A stretch of 64,000 bases of DNA from Hanamia caeni (GTDB lineage Bacteria; Bacteroidota; Bacteroidia; Chitinophagales; Chitinophagaceae). The stretch is taken from NCBI RefSeq assembly GCF_003721595.1, contig NZ_RJJR01000015.1, positions 89,472 through 153,471 of the forward strand, in the 5' to 3' direction. The notes beneath the pieces are model-generated. The model worked only from the letters and a program-made list of their open reading frames with translations. It searched no databases and had not been told where the DNA came from. The position numbers were made by a program, and so were the translations under genes. Below, one piece after another: positions 53,479 through 62,252 of this stretch (position 1 is its first letter; the number at the start of each line of letters is the position of its first letter).

Positions 53479-53691
53479 ATGGATAAAAATACAAAAGCCC
53501 CACTATTTAAGAAGCCGGAACCGGGTTGCAGGACCGCATTGCTACAGGCATCTTCATCTTCCATCAAAAGTTCTTCAACACAAACCTGTTGTGATGAAGA
53601 AGAAAACGTAAATGATAGAATCTGCGCATCAGAATTGTTTTCACTGTTTACAGCGGACATCATTAAAAAAGAAGTTATTTTCATTCGGTGA
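53479..53691 (+). CDS. Small Ser/Cys-rich ORF of unknown function
   Basis: 70 residues: MDKNTKAPLFKKPEPGC, then SSSSIKSSSTQTCCDEEEN, ending KKEVIFIR. Four Cys in all: a single C, a pair (CC) and C in DRICASEL. It is the only plus-strand gene inside a minus-strand glycan cluster and has a divergent upstream. The composition (charged leader, Ser/Thr/Cys core) could fit a ribosomally made, post-translationally modified precursor, but no modifying enzyme is close. Also possibly spurious: a longer minus-strand ORF overlaps it. Unproven. Confidence 0.4.
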   Translation: MDKNTKAPLFKKPEPGCRTALLQASSSSIKSSSTQTCCDEEENVNDRICASELFSLFTADIIKKEVIFIR

Positions 53692-53703
53692 TAATTAACC
53701 AGC

Positions 53704-54918
53704 CTAATGATTATGAAAAACAAGGCCAAAGCTTTCTTCCCTGATAATATCTTTCCATTCCCCGATAAGTTTTTTATAAGCAGTACCCACGGGCATAATC
53801 TTTCTGTTTAGATCATACAATCCTAATTCATTAACAACTCCGGCATCGTTTCGCAACGCTGAATCCCAATCTACCTGGTGAGTTAAGCTATACCACGTAA
53901 ATCCTATCACCGGTATTCCATCATATTTCAGACGATGTACATTGGCCCACTGCTTTAAAAGCCATTCTCTGCATGCAGGCATTTTAATATTAGTTTCGGT
54001 ATGCATAATAGGTAACCGGTATCTTTTATAGTATTGAGACGTGATGACGTAATATCCAAATATTTCACCTGCGGCCTGGGTGCTGCCATCGGGGTGTACA
54101 ATATGTTCGTTGGTTACATAATAATCATTTCCCATAATACATTTGGCTTTCACCTGGTTATCTGTAAACCATTGAAATTCATCCTTTGTGAGGCCGTTAC
54201 TTAAAAGATATTCATACATTGTTACATTTAGGGGATAACCATACGTAAGATCAAGGGAAAGAAACCTCTTTTGGTTAAGAAATCTTGCTAAAGGAAGTGC
54301 CTTGGGATCAATTGCATGAAAGTATTCCGATGACTCACTTTGGATAAAAGTAGCTTCAGGTTGAATTTTGAGAATGGCGTGCATGGCCATTACATTTGCT
54401 TTGCAAATATTTTTCAATGCAGTTACAAATGCTCTATCGGATTGAAGCCGTTCATTCCACCAACCATATTGTGCTGAAAACATGGCAGCAATGAATATTT
54501 CATTAACGGGGGTGTAAAGATTTAAATAGGGAAATCGGTTAGCGAATGCCCCGGCATATTCTGCAAAATAATGAGGGAAGTCAGGGTTTTGAAAATTGCC
54601 AAGCCAATCGGGTATTCCAAAATGACACAAATCAACTATAGGATAAATTCCTAACTCCTTCAAGCGATTAAAAGTCATGTCAGTAAATTCCCAATCATAA
54701 CATCCGGGAGCCGTGTGCACCCGGTAATATGGTGGCCCATATCGTAAATATTCAATTCCTAATTCTTTTACTAATTTAAAATCAGTTTCCCAATGCTCAT
54801 AGTGGCAACACTTTTCCATCTCATCTATTCTTTTGGTAGTGCCATCAGGCAAAAGAATTGTAGGATAACTGTTTTCTATTCCTGTGGAAAACATAAAATT
54901 TCTACCAGCCATAATCAA
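53704..54918 (-). CDS. GH1-like (clan GH-A) glycosidase
   Basis: 404 residues, TIM-barrel. FKLVKELGIEYLRYGPPYYRVH, IYPIVDLCHFGIPDWLGNF, LYTPVNEIFIA with acid/base Glu at about residue 137, MHTETNIKM with the nucleophile Glu at about 306, and VIGFTWYSLTHQVDWD. The motif order N-E then T-E-T and a W-Y-S-L end is that of family 1 glycosidases, though the chain is distant from classic beta-glucosidases. No signal peptide, so cytoplasmic. Overlaps the fusion gene upstream by 4 bp (ATGA). Likely acts on an intermediate or is a glycan-processing enzyme. Confidence 0.8.
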   Translation of the reverse strand: MIMAGRNFMFSTGIENSYPTILLPDGTTKRIDEMEKCCHYEHWETDFKLVKELGIEYLRYGPPYYRVHTAPGCYDWEFTDMTFNRLKELGIYPIVDLCHFGIPDWLGNFQNPDFPHYFAEYAGAFANRFPYLNLYTPVNEIFIAAMFSAQYGWWNERLQSDRAFVTALKNICKANVMAMHAILKIQPEATFIQSESSEYFHAIDPKALPLARFLNQKRFLSLDLTYGYPLNVTMYEYLLSNGLTKDEFQWFTDNQVKAKCIMGNDYYVTNEHIVHPDGSTQAAGEIFGYYVITSQYYKRYRLPIMHTETNIKMPACREWLLKQWANVHRLKYDGIPVIGFTWYSLTHQVDWDSALRNDAGVVNELGLYDLNRKIMPVGTAYKKLIGEWKDIIREESFGLVFHNH

Positions 54919-57059
54919 ATATATTTTTCTTTAAAAAAGCGCTCGATGGCGTCGTCGAGAGATGGAAGTTTTAAACCTTTATCGCTTTGTAATACACTAT
55001 AGACAGGTCTTTTAGCTTTCCAGTTTATTTCATCCTGGCTACAGCTTATTAAATTTTTGTTATTATACCCACCTCTTTCTGCAATAATTTTTGCAAAGCC
55101 GCTCCATGTTATATTCCCGTCATTTGTTAAGTGCCAGATTCCTGTCTCCCGATCAATTAACAGATCTAACGACTGATTAACCAGGTCTGGTATATAGGTT
55201 GGAGAAATTGTAACATCTTTAGCAGATTGGCAGTTTCTGCCTTCTTTTAAAGAGCTTAAAATGTACTGGGCAAAATTGTATTTATCCCATGGGCCAAAGA
55301 AAGCACTTGTTCTTATTATTAGTGAAGAAGAGAAGTTACTCATTACTAACTCTTCGCTTCTTGCTTTACTTTCACCGTAAACATTTAAAGGCGCCATATC
55401 GTCCTGTTCGATGTACGGGCTTTCTTTTTTACCATTGAATACTAAATCAGAAGAAAAGGTTAGTAACTGGATGCCATGTTTGTTGCACAATTGAGCGATG
55501 TTCCCGGCACCCTGAACATTCAAATTAAAGCAGATATTCTGTTCAGTTTCCGCTTCGTCCACTTTAACATATCCTGCGGCATTGATGATAGCCCATGGCT
55601 TATACCTATTGATAGCCTCTTTTATTTGTGAGACATCCGTAATATCAACTTCGTTCCGAAAGGCTGCCTGGCAGCGGAGAGATCGTGAGTTACAAATGTT
55701 AGTAAAGGCGGTTCCTAATGTTCCTCCTGCACCTAAGATAAGAATCGGTCGCCCTTTCAGTCTATGAACCTTTGAGGCTGAAGGATAACTTTTATGCCAC
55801 CAGCCTTTTTCACTTAGCACAGGATGATTATACTTTCCCTTTTTTGCAAGTTCAGTTATCATTTTGGCCATTGCAGTTGCGCGCAAACGACTTTTGGAGA
55901 CATCAAAAACACCTGTCTCGTATTTCCCGGATTCCTTTGTTAACAAGCTATCCCAATCATATGCACCCAGCAGCGACCATGCAGTGATTGCTTTTACTTC
56001 TACGCCTCCTTTTCTTAATTGAACACATTGATTCCAGGCTTCCATAAACCAACGTAGCTGCTCTTCACGGGTACAATTTAAATGTATTTCCGTCAGCGCC
56101 ATTGGTGAATGATATCGTTCCCATACCTCTTTTAATAGTCCTTTTAATCCATTCAACCTGACCGCTCTTACAGCGGCTATATCTGAATAAATGTGTCTGC
56201 CATTTCCACCCGGCGATGTTTCACTGTACAATTCAACCTTTTCATCAAGATACCTTTCTGAAGTAACATAATAATTACACCCTGTAATATCAGGAATACA
56301 AGGCCGTTCTAAAAAGAAGTTTAAATCTTCTTTCCGCAAACCATTACTGATCAAATGCTGCCAGAGCACGTGATTTTGATCCACTTTACCGTGAAGAAAA
56401 TCATAGGTAAGCCATCGCCTGTTATTTTCAAAATCCGCCTGGTATTTCAGTAACCGTGTACTATGGGTTTTAGCCAGGTCTTCTGTTTGAACCAGTTTTG
56501 CCTGTGGATTTATTTTACGTATGGCTTCCATAGAAAGCACTATTCCTTTTAGCTGGTTTAACAGCATTTTTAAAAAAGAAGATTCACTTTTTTTATGGGG
56601 ATACCATAAACCATAAAGCCCGCTAAAACGAGCTGTAGTCAAAGGTTCATTGATAGGCGTGTAATATTCAAGCCATGGAAATTGTTGCGCAACCCTAAAA
56701 GCGTAAGAAGTCATTTTTGCAGGAAAGTCGTTATCCAATAAATTAGTAAAACGTGGCCCGCTTCCGTGATGCAATAAACCGGCAATCGGAATTATTTTGT
56801 GAGATCTTATTTTTAAAAGTTGCCTGGAAGTCTGATCCCAGTTAATTATTTCATTTTCATTATCTGTTTGATGAGCCTCCCACAAAATGGGATACCGAAT
56901 CATTTTTATTCCTGTTTGGGCAATTTTATCAATGTCATCCTTTCGTTTATAATGCCCGGCATATTGTAACTGATCGCGAAAAGAGTTTCCAATCCTGTTG
57001 ATCGTGCATTCTAATCCGCCCCATATTTCAGGATTGTATAAAAGATAATTGTTGTTCAT
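54915..57059 (-). CDS. GH1-like domain fused to RmlD-like sugar-nucleotide reductase
   Basis: 714 residues, two domains. Residues 1-430 repeat the GH1-like design of the next gene (IKMIRYPILWEAH, YYTPINEPLTTARF with acid/base Glu near 138, MALTEIHLNCT with nucleophile Glu near 323, TAWSLLGAYDWDSLL). Residues about 435-714 are a short-chain dehydrogenase of the RmlD type: LILGAGGTLGTAF (NAD(P) loop), IINAAGYVKVDEAETE, TFSSDLVFNG, NVYGESKARSEELV (Tyr-x-x-x-Lys). One chain thus joins a glycosidase with a dTDP-4-dehydrorhamnose-reductase-like enzyme. The stop overlaps the next gene and its start overlaps glf by 32 bp. Confidence 0.88.
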   Translation of the reverse strand: MNNNYLLYNPEIWGGLECTINRIGNSFRDQLQYAGHYKRKDDIDKIAQTGIKMIRYPILWEAHQTDNENEIINWDQTSRQLLKIRSHKIIPIAGLLHHGSGPRFTNLLDNDFPAKMTSYAFRVAQQFPWLEYYTPINEPLTTARFSGLYGLWYPHKKSESSFLKMLLNQLKGIVLSMEAIRKINPQAKLVQTEDLAKTHSTRLLKYQADFENNRRWLTYDFLHGKVDQNHVLWQHLISNGLRKEDLNFFLERPCIPDITGCNYYVTSERYLDEKVELYSETSPGGNGRHIYSDIAAVRAVRLNGLKGLLKEVWERYHSPMALTEIHLNCTREEQLRWFMEAWNQCVQLRKGGVEVKAITAWSLLGAYDWDSLLTKESGKYETGVFDVSKSRLRATAMAKMITELAKKGKYNHPVLSEKGWWHKSYPSASKVHRLKGRPILILGAGGTLGTAFTNICNSRSLRCQAAFRNEVDITDVSQIKEAINRYKPWAIINAAGYVKVDEAETEQNICFNLNVQGAGNIAQLCNKHGIQLLTFSSDLVFNGKKESPYIEQDDMAPLNVYGESKARSEELVMSNFSSSLIIRTSAFFGPWDKYNFAQYILSSLKEGRNCQSAKDVTISPTYIPDLVNQSLDLLIDRETGIWHLTNDGNITWSGFAKIIAERGGYNNKNLISCSQDEINWKAKRPVYSVLQSDKGLKLPSLDDAIERFFKEKYI

Positions 57060-58170
57060 TTAATCTATGTTCGTGCTCCCTGGAAGATGCTATTTTTTTA
57101 TATAATGTCAGTGCCTGGGCCACTACCTGGTCCATATTATAATATTTATAAGTAGCCAGCCGGCCTGCAAAAAATACATTTTTCTCCCCGGCCGATAATA
57201 ACTGGTATTTCCGGTATAATTCAGCGTTTTCCGGGCGGGGTACCGGGTAATATGGATCGCCTTCATCCATTGGATATTCATATACGATGGATGTTTTTGC
57301 ATGTTTTTGGCCGGTGATATATTTAAATTCTGTGATTCGCGTATATGGATGTTCGTTAGGATAATTTACCGTCCCGGTTTGCTGGAATACTTCAAGGTCA
57401 AATGTTTTAAATTTAAATTCTAATGAGCGGTAAGGAAGTTTGCCATAAGTATAGTCAAAGAAATAATCTATAGGTCCGGTGTAGATCATCTTATTGAAGC
57501 AAATTGAATTTTCGATCTCTTTATAATCTGTATTCAACATCACTTTTATATTCGGATGATTAAGCATTTTTTCAAAAAGCCGGGTATAACCATGTAATGG
57601 AATCGCCTGGTAGGTGTCTGAAAAATAACGGTCGTCGCGATTATTTCGGGTCGGGATACGTGAGGTAACTGATGCATCAAGTTCCGATGGATCTAAATTC
57701 CATTGCTTCTTCGTATAACCTTTAAAAAACTTTTCATATAAATCCCTTCCTACCTTACTGATTACTACATCTTCCGAAGTTTCTATGCGGTCTTTTTTTT
57801 CGGCTTTTGATTGCAGGAAACCCTCCATCTCGCTGCTTGACAGATGTAATCCATAAAGTGCATTGATAGTATTCAGATTTATAGGAATCGGCACGAGCAT
57901 GCCATCCACACTTGCAAGTACTCTATGCTCATACGGGCGCCATTGTGTGAAGTGGCCGAGATATTGAAATACATCTTTACTGTTCGTATGAAAAATATGA
58001 GGGCCATATTTATGAACAAGTATGCCATCATCATTGTAAAAATCGAAAGTGTTTCCACCGATATGGTTTCTCTTATCTATCAGTAATACCTGTTTTCCGG
58101 ATTGAGTGGCAAGCCGCTCAGCTAACACACTTCCGGCCAAACCAGCGCCTACTATCAAATAGTCAAACAT
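57028..58170 (-). CDS. glf: UDP-galactopyranose mutase
   Basis: 380 residues. Flavoenzyme that converts UDP-galactopyranose to UDP-galactofuranose. FDYLIVGAGLAGSVLAERL (FAD loop), LIDKRNHIGGNTFDFYNDDGILVHKYGPHIFHTN, GYTKKQWNLDPSELDASVTSRIPTR (substrate loop), YTGPIDYFFDYTYGKLPYRSLEF and the late PRPENAELYRKY and ATYKYYNMDQVVAQAL. Gives strong evidence that the cluster's glycan contains galactofuranose. Overlaps both neighbours, so translation is coupled. Confidence 0.97.
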   Translation of the reverse strand: MFDYLIVGAGLAGSVLAERLATQSGKQVLLIDKRNHIGGNTFDFYNDDGILVHKYGPHIFHTNSKDVFQYLGHFTQWRPYEHRVLASVDGMLVPIPINLNTINALYGLHLSSSEMEGFLQSKAEKKDRIETSEDVVISKVGRDLYEKFFKGYTKKQWNLDPSELDASVTSRIPTRNNRDDRYFSDTYQAIPLHGYTRLFEKMLNHPNIKVMLNTDYKEIENSICFNKMIYTGPIDYFFDYTYGKLPYRSLEFKFKTFDLEVFQQTGTVNYPNEHPYTRITEFKYITGQKHAKTSIVYEYPMDEGDPYYPVPRPENAELYRKYQLLSAGEKNVFFAGRLATYKYYNMDQVVAQALTLYKKIASSREHEHRLNEQQLSFIQS

Positions 58171-59305
58171 ATATTTGCTTTTTATTGTTTTTAATCAGGG
58201 GTTTCTTTTCCATTGCCTCCTTGATAATCTCTACCATTTCCTTCCAGGTTTGATCCCATGAATTGTTAGACAGAAAATCATCAACGCGCCTTAACCATGG
58301 TTGTTTATCCTCCGTATTGAAAATCTTTTCTGCAGCTTTTATAAATTCCGCAGGAGTGTCCGCTATTTCCACCAAATCTTTTTTAGCGTAAGGGTTTACC
58401 ACATCAGTAATAGATGTAGAGATTACAGGTTTTCCCCCGGCAAGATATTCCGGTGTTTTTGTAGGGCTTATAAATTTGGTGGAATCATTTAATTCAAAGG
58501 GAAGAATGGCAACGTCCCAACCGGCGAGGTACCGAGGTAGCTCGTCATATTGTTTGCCTCCCGTATAATATATGTTTTGCCCTTTAGGCAATATGGATGG
58601 ATCAATTTTAGCAATTGGCCCAACTAATATAAAATGCCAATCAGGCCTTAATTTTGAAAGCTCATTAATTAAAGAAAGATGAAAGCGCTCATCTATAACT
58701 CCATAAAAACCAAAACGGGGGTGGGGGATAGAAGCCTGATCCAATGGTTCTTCCGTCGGGTTTCGGGCTTTTAAAAAATGAGCGTAGTCGATGCTGCTGG
58801 GAAAAGGATAAATGTTGTGATGTAAATGCTTTTTTTCGTTATATAAACTGTAGCCTCCGGTGAAAACCACATCGGCTTGTGAGAGCAGTTTTTGTTCCCA
58901 GGATTTCAAACTTTGCGGAGCAAACTTAAATGCAGAAAGTTCATCCATACAATCGTAAATAGTAACTATAGGTTCCAGGTGATCGCTGTAGGCCAATGCC
59001 ATGGGTGTATAATACCATGTTATATATTTGGTGATGTCGTTGGCATACAACAATGAATCAAGAAGGCCCTTTAATGTGTGATTAGTGTGATCATCACTTA
59101 TACCGCGGGAACAATGCAGATTGACTACCCACAAGTCTTTATTCTCCTCCACTTTGTTGATTTCATAATATTCCGGACCTGAAGTATCAAAAACGGGCTC
59201 CTCAATAACAAAAACGCGGTTATTAACAGCAAAACGGTTAAGAAGATGCTGGGGGCGTTGGTACACAAAATTCCACCGTATATGGCTAAAGCATATAATA
59301 TCCAT
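58163..59305 (-). CDS. GT-B glycosyltransferase, first gene of the glycan operon
   Basis: 380 residues. Begins DIICFSHIRWNFVYQRPQHLLNRF, then FVIEEPVFD, TIYDCMDELSAFKFAP, DVVFTGGYSLYNEK, YPFPSSIDYAHF, RFGFYGVIDERF, ILVGPIAKID and TPEYLAGGKPVISTSITDV. The late E-Y-L-A-G-G-K-P-V is the GT-B donor motif. Family likely GT1/GT4-like. It starts the operon GT-glf-GH1/RmlD-GH1, and overlaps glf by 8 bp. May add the first or the galactofuranose residue. Confidence 0.9.
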   Translation of the reverse strand: MDIICFSHIRWNFVYQRPQHLLNRFAVNNRVFVIEEPVFDTSGPEYYEINKVEENKDLWVVNLHCSRGISDDHTNHTLKGLLDSLLYANDITKYITWYYTPMALAYSDHLEPIVTIYDCMDELSAFKFAPQSLKSWEQKLLSQADVVFTGGYSLYNEKKHLHHNIYPFPSSIDYAHFLKARNPTEEPLDQASIPHPRFGFYGVIDERFHLSLINELSKLRPDWHFILVGPIAKIDPSILPKGQNIYYTGGKQYDELPRYLAGWDVAILPFELNDSTKFISPTKTPEYLAGGKPVISTSITDVVNPYAKKDLVEIADTPAEFIKAAEKIFNTEDKQPWLRRVDDFLSNNSWDQTWKEMVEIIKEAMEKKPLIKNNKKQIYV

Positions 59306-59633
59306 AATTCACATTTTTAAAAATTGTAAAACAAAAAGTTTAGGCAATAAATAGAAAGTAACTGTTGATCTAATACGATTTATATGCCAAATTACTTTTA
59401 GATAAAAAACGAGAATTATTCATTCTTTTATTAAGGAATCAGCAGCTTATTTGTAGAAGCAAATCCACGGCTATATAAGGTTATAGAATAAACGCCTGTT
59501 TTGTAACTCCGCTGAGTAAGTCACTTTTTCTGGAATAAAAATATTTGATAAAGATTCGTTTACTGGAATATATAAGGCTTAATGCTGTGGGGGAGGACGC
59601 CAGCAGCAGCATTGTGCGCATAACTCCTCGTCT
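59306..59633. other. Intergenic region, probable promoter of the glycan operon
   Basis: 328 bp between the glycan operon start (minus) and the stop of the outer-membrane protein gene (minus). The operon's promoter must be here; no full TAnnTTTG box seen near the start. No gene. Confidence 0.35.
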
Positions 59634-60365
59634 TTATTTAAAAACATACCCAAGGCGAATACCCGCAGTACATGCGAAGTTTACAGAAGGATTATCTTTT
59701 GCAACGGCCAGCACAAACGGATGTCCATACAAATCGTCTCCATCCTTCACATTGTCAATTTCCGCGCCTCCGCCCAGGTACATTTCAAGCAGGATCCTGC
59801 CGTTGAACTGCCATTGATGGCCGGCATCCAGCATCAGCGCCGCAAAGCTGTGATGTCTTCTTACGATGCGGTAGGTTCTATCATGGCTAAACTGGTTGAA
59901 ACTGTAGGCTCCCGCTACTATAGAAGGCTTAAGATATGAGCCACCGAATGCATTTCCCCAATAATAATTAACAGGCAGTTTTTTATTTGCGTGAACCGGT
60001 TTTATAAATTTGTAGCCCAACTCAATAAAGCCACCAAACTGGTTTCTCATGCCCGGGTGGTGGTAGCTGTACCCATCATAGAATAAGAACATAGGTCGGC
60101 CCTGGATGCTTAAATTCATGCCCGCTCCTATAATACCCAGGCCGAGTTGAATGTTCCTGCGTTGGCGAACCGGTTTCTCCAAAGAAAGTTGCGAATAGCC
60201 AAGCAGAGGCGCAAACACATTAACCTTTACGGCCGCGGGTGATGTAAAAAATGTATTTGAAGATTTATTATGATTGTCTGCAACTTTATTTTCACGAGCC
60301 GGCAAGTTTTGAGCAAACACATGACTGTTGATAAACAATAAAATAAAAAAGGAAAGCTTTTGCAT
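59634..60365 (-). CDS. Secreted outer-membrane beta-barrel-like protein
   Basis: 243 residues. Signal peptide LSFFILLFINSHVFAQ. Alternating strands: VKVNVFAPLLGYSQLSLEKPV, IQLGLGIIGAGMNLSI, GGFIELGYKFIKP, LLEMYLGGGAEI, and a final strand ending in aromatic F (CTAGIRLGYVFK), which is the outer-membrane targeting feature. About 8 strands could form a small barrel. Function unknown. Confidence 0.75.
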   Translation of the reverse strand: MQKLSFFILLFINSHVFAQNLPARENKVADNHNKSSNTFFTSPAAVKVNVFAPLLGYSQLSLEKPVRQRRNIQLGLGIIGAGMNLSIQGRPMFLFYDGYSYHHPGMRNQFGGFIELGYKFIKPVHANKKLPVNYYWGNAFGGSYLKPSIVAGAYSFNQFSHDRTYRIVRRHHSFAALMLDAGHQWQFNGRILLEMYLGGGAEIDNVKDGDDLYGHPFVLAVAKDNPSVNFACTAGIRLGYVFK

Positions 60366-60498
60366 GGCAGTTTAGTATGGACTCTTAAGAAGGAAGTTAA
60401 AAAATCCTGACTTAATAACATAAACGTTCAGGTGTTATCTTTATTATGAGTCGAATAATTGTCAATAAAGATGTATTCAATATCAGCCTTTATAATTT

Positions 60499-60811
60499 TC
60501 ATCCTTCTTCCACCACCTTTCTTTCCTCTTCCGTTAAGCCATATAACTGGTACACCATTCATCTATCTGGAAGATTTTTGTTCCAGCACAAAATTATAAT
60601 CCGGCTGCGGCTTTAGCGTATAGCCAAGCACGCTGACAAGCAAGTCTCTTACAAAACCTTCCTGGTATTCTTCCTCCTTTGCGTGCAGGATATTTTGCTG
60701 AATGATGGCATTATGAAAATGATGATGAAATCTTTGCCATGCAGCCTCCAACGATACTTTATCAAGTTGTCCTACATATTTTTTTAAAATGGAATGCTGA
60801 AATAAAGCCAT
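60499..60811 (-). pseudogene. Deletion remnant of a type IIG restriction-modification gene
   Basis: Minus strand from 60811 reads MALFQHSILKKYVGQLDK, then QNILHAKEEEYQEGFVRDL and SVLGYTLKPQPDYNFVLEQK, the typical N-terminus of type IIG (Eco57I-like) enzymes. It stops at 60563. One frame over, right after the stop, the DNA reads VYQLYGLTEEERKVVEEG and stops at 60499-60501, which is the typical C-terminus (I-D-x-x-V-Y-x-L-Y-G-L-T-x-E-E). Roughly 1000 residues with nuclease, methyltransferase and specificity domains are missing and one base is lost at the junction. So this is both ends of one gene joined by an internal deletion. Confidence 0.75.
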
Positions 60812-60938
60812 TTAGTTCAAAGTAAAAAAGTTTGGTGAAAATAAGGAAAAAAGGGAATGTTTTTTTTGAGGTTGAAATAAAACACGGCCGCTTCTATTTT
60901 GTAAGCAATGTGTCATTACGAAAAGCCTGTTATTTCAA

Positions 60939-60972
60939 AGAGGTGACACCTTTTCGAAAAGGTGTCACCTCT
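60939..60972. repeat. Perfect 34-bp palindrome
   Basis: Left arm AGAGGTGACACCTTTTC and right arm GAAAAGGTGTCACCTCT, 17 bp each with no spacer and no mismatch. Forms a 17-bp hairpin or cruciform. No T-tract follows, so not an ordinary terminator. A short CAAAG sits just outside on both sides. Confidence 0.85.
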
Positions 60973-61063
60973 CTCAAAGGATTTTTCTATAACCGCTTGT
61001 TATCGGCTTTTTGTTTCACAGAATTCGTTATATGCTTCTGTAACCATCGATGTATTCGGAAAG

Positions 61064-61075
61064 CGGGGGCCCCCG
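61064..61075. repeat. GC-only 12-bp palindrome
   Basis: CGGGGGCCCCCG, perfect, in AT-rich surroundings. Lies 90 bp past the 34-bp palindrome. Confidence 0.6.
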
Positions 61076-61138
61076 AAAAAATACCTGACGGTCCGGCAGG
61101 CGGGTTTATTGGAAAAACAAATTGTGCCTGTTGTGTGA

Positions 61139-61354
61139 ATGACGGGTAGGGGAACTTTTGTAATACCCGGAATAAAAAAAACGCCAAAAACACGTTTAAA
61201 AAACAGCTTTGGGGAGCTCATTAAAAAAATCGAAACGCTTGCTGCTTCAACCAACCTGCAACTGCTCTGCAACAAATCCATACTAAATTCTTATTGCCCG
61301 GTTTCGTTCAACTATGGTTTCATTTCTTGCCCGTTGGGCAAAACGAAACCTTAG
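61139..61354 (+). CDS. Doubtful small ORF
   Basis: 71 codons: MTGRGTFVIPGIKKTPKTR, then FGELIKKIETLAASTNLQ, ending in unnatural-looking sequence (FNYGFISCPLG). The middle looks protein-like but the ends do not. No promoter found. May be part of a decayed gene. Not recommended as a firm gene. Confidence 0.2.
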   Translation: MTGRGTFVIPGIKKTPKTRLKNSFGELIKKIETLAASTNLQLLCNKSILNSYCPVSFNYGFISCPLGKTKP

Positions 61355-61370
61355 TTATTGTGCGATTTGT

Positions 61371-62027
61371 TTAGTAGAAAAGTTTAAATTTAGCAAACGT
61401 GTTTGTTTCGGGAATTTCTACAGACATATCATAATAATTTGATTTCTTGTCAAGTATTTTATATTTATACTTGTCACCGGGCTTACTAAATCCCTTTCTA
61501 ATTACATTATTGCTTTCTATAAACTCAATTTCAAATTCGCAGTTGTTTAACCAATGAAATTTGAGTTTTGAAAATGTTCCATCCTTAAAATGGTCAATCC
61601 AAAATCCGTTTTCAATTTGAAGATTAACTGAATCTCCTTCAGGTTCTAGATATTTATATCTTTTATATTTTAAGAATTGTTGGCAATCATTTTTATTAAG
61701 TACAGAATTTGGTGTACTACTTAATACTTCCCAATTTTTTTGTGAGGAATCATTTCTATTTAATATTTCCCAAAATATTTTGCAATTTCTTTGAAGCCTA
61801 TCATAAATATGAGATAAAATCTCCTCTTTCTTGTTTTCCGGATATTTTGCAAGGAAAGATGGAACATGTGTTGAATAAGCATTAAACACCTTTGTAGAAT
61901 CAACGTTACTATTATTTGTTTCTATGCTTCTGCAAATTTCATTTACCAACGAATCTATCGACTCTTCTTTTTGACCAAAAGAAATCGCAGTAACAAAACA
62001 AAGTCCTATCATAATTATCACTCTCAT
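61371..62027 (-). CDS. Secreted hypothetical protein
   Basis: 218 residues from the ATG at 62027; upstream in-frame codons to 62081 are unlikely. Signal peptide RVIIMIGLCFVTAISFGQ. Body: IDSLVNEICRSIETNNSNVDS, LAKYPENKKEEILSHIYDRL, NGFWIDHFKDGTFSKLKFHW, FEIEFIESNNVIRKGFSKPGDKYKYKIL, and a strand end. AT-rich and Asn-rich compared with its neighbours. I do not know the family; it sits beside an IS110 element and may be accessory. Confidence 0.7.
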   Translation of the reverse strand: MRVIIMIGLCFVTAISFGQKEESIDSLVNEICRSIETNNSNVDSTKVFNAYSTHVPSFLAKYPENKKEEILSHIYDRLQRNCKIFWEILNRNDSSQKNWEVLSSTPNSVLNKNDCQQFLKYKRYKYLEPEGDSVNLQIENGFWIDHFKDGTFSKLKFHWLNNCEFEIEFIESNNVIRKGFSKPGDKYKYKILDKKSNYYDMSVEIPETNTFAKFKLFY

Positions 62028-62154
62028 AAAGTAGTTTGTCGCATTTCGCACAACGGCTCGGTATTTATGCAGGCAGGGCATTCAACGCCGTGTCAGCCGA
62101 TAACCGAAGCCGAGTAAAGATACAAAGATGAATTTATTACTAATGTTCAATAGC

Positions 62155-62172
62155 GTTCCGTCGCGATGGAAC
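62155..62172. repeat. 18-bp near-perfect palindrome upstream of the IS110 element
   Basis: GTTCC-G-TCGCGA-T-GGAAC; only the G/T pair mismatches. Could mark an element end or a regulatory site. Confidence 0.35.
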
Positions 62173-62252
62173 TGAAGCTGATAAGAATTACTGCTGCTGA
62201 AGTGCGTAGTGTCAGCCTTGCTTGCATAAAGTCTCCATGTAACCTAAAAAAA

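Noticed and set aside
53412..53729. 105-codon minus-strand ORF overlapping the small Ser/Cys-rich ORF
   Set aside because: Ends in low-complexity sequence, overlaps the GH1 start region; less plausible than the plus ORF, though neither is proven.
60832..61149. 105-codon plus-strand ORF
   Set aside because: Runs through the 34-bp palindrome and a GC palindrome and has no protein-like pattern.
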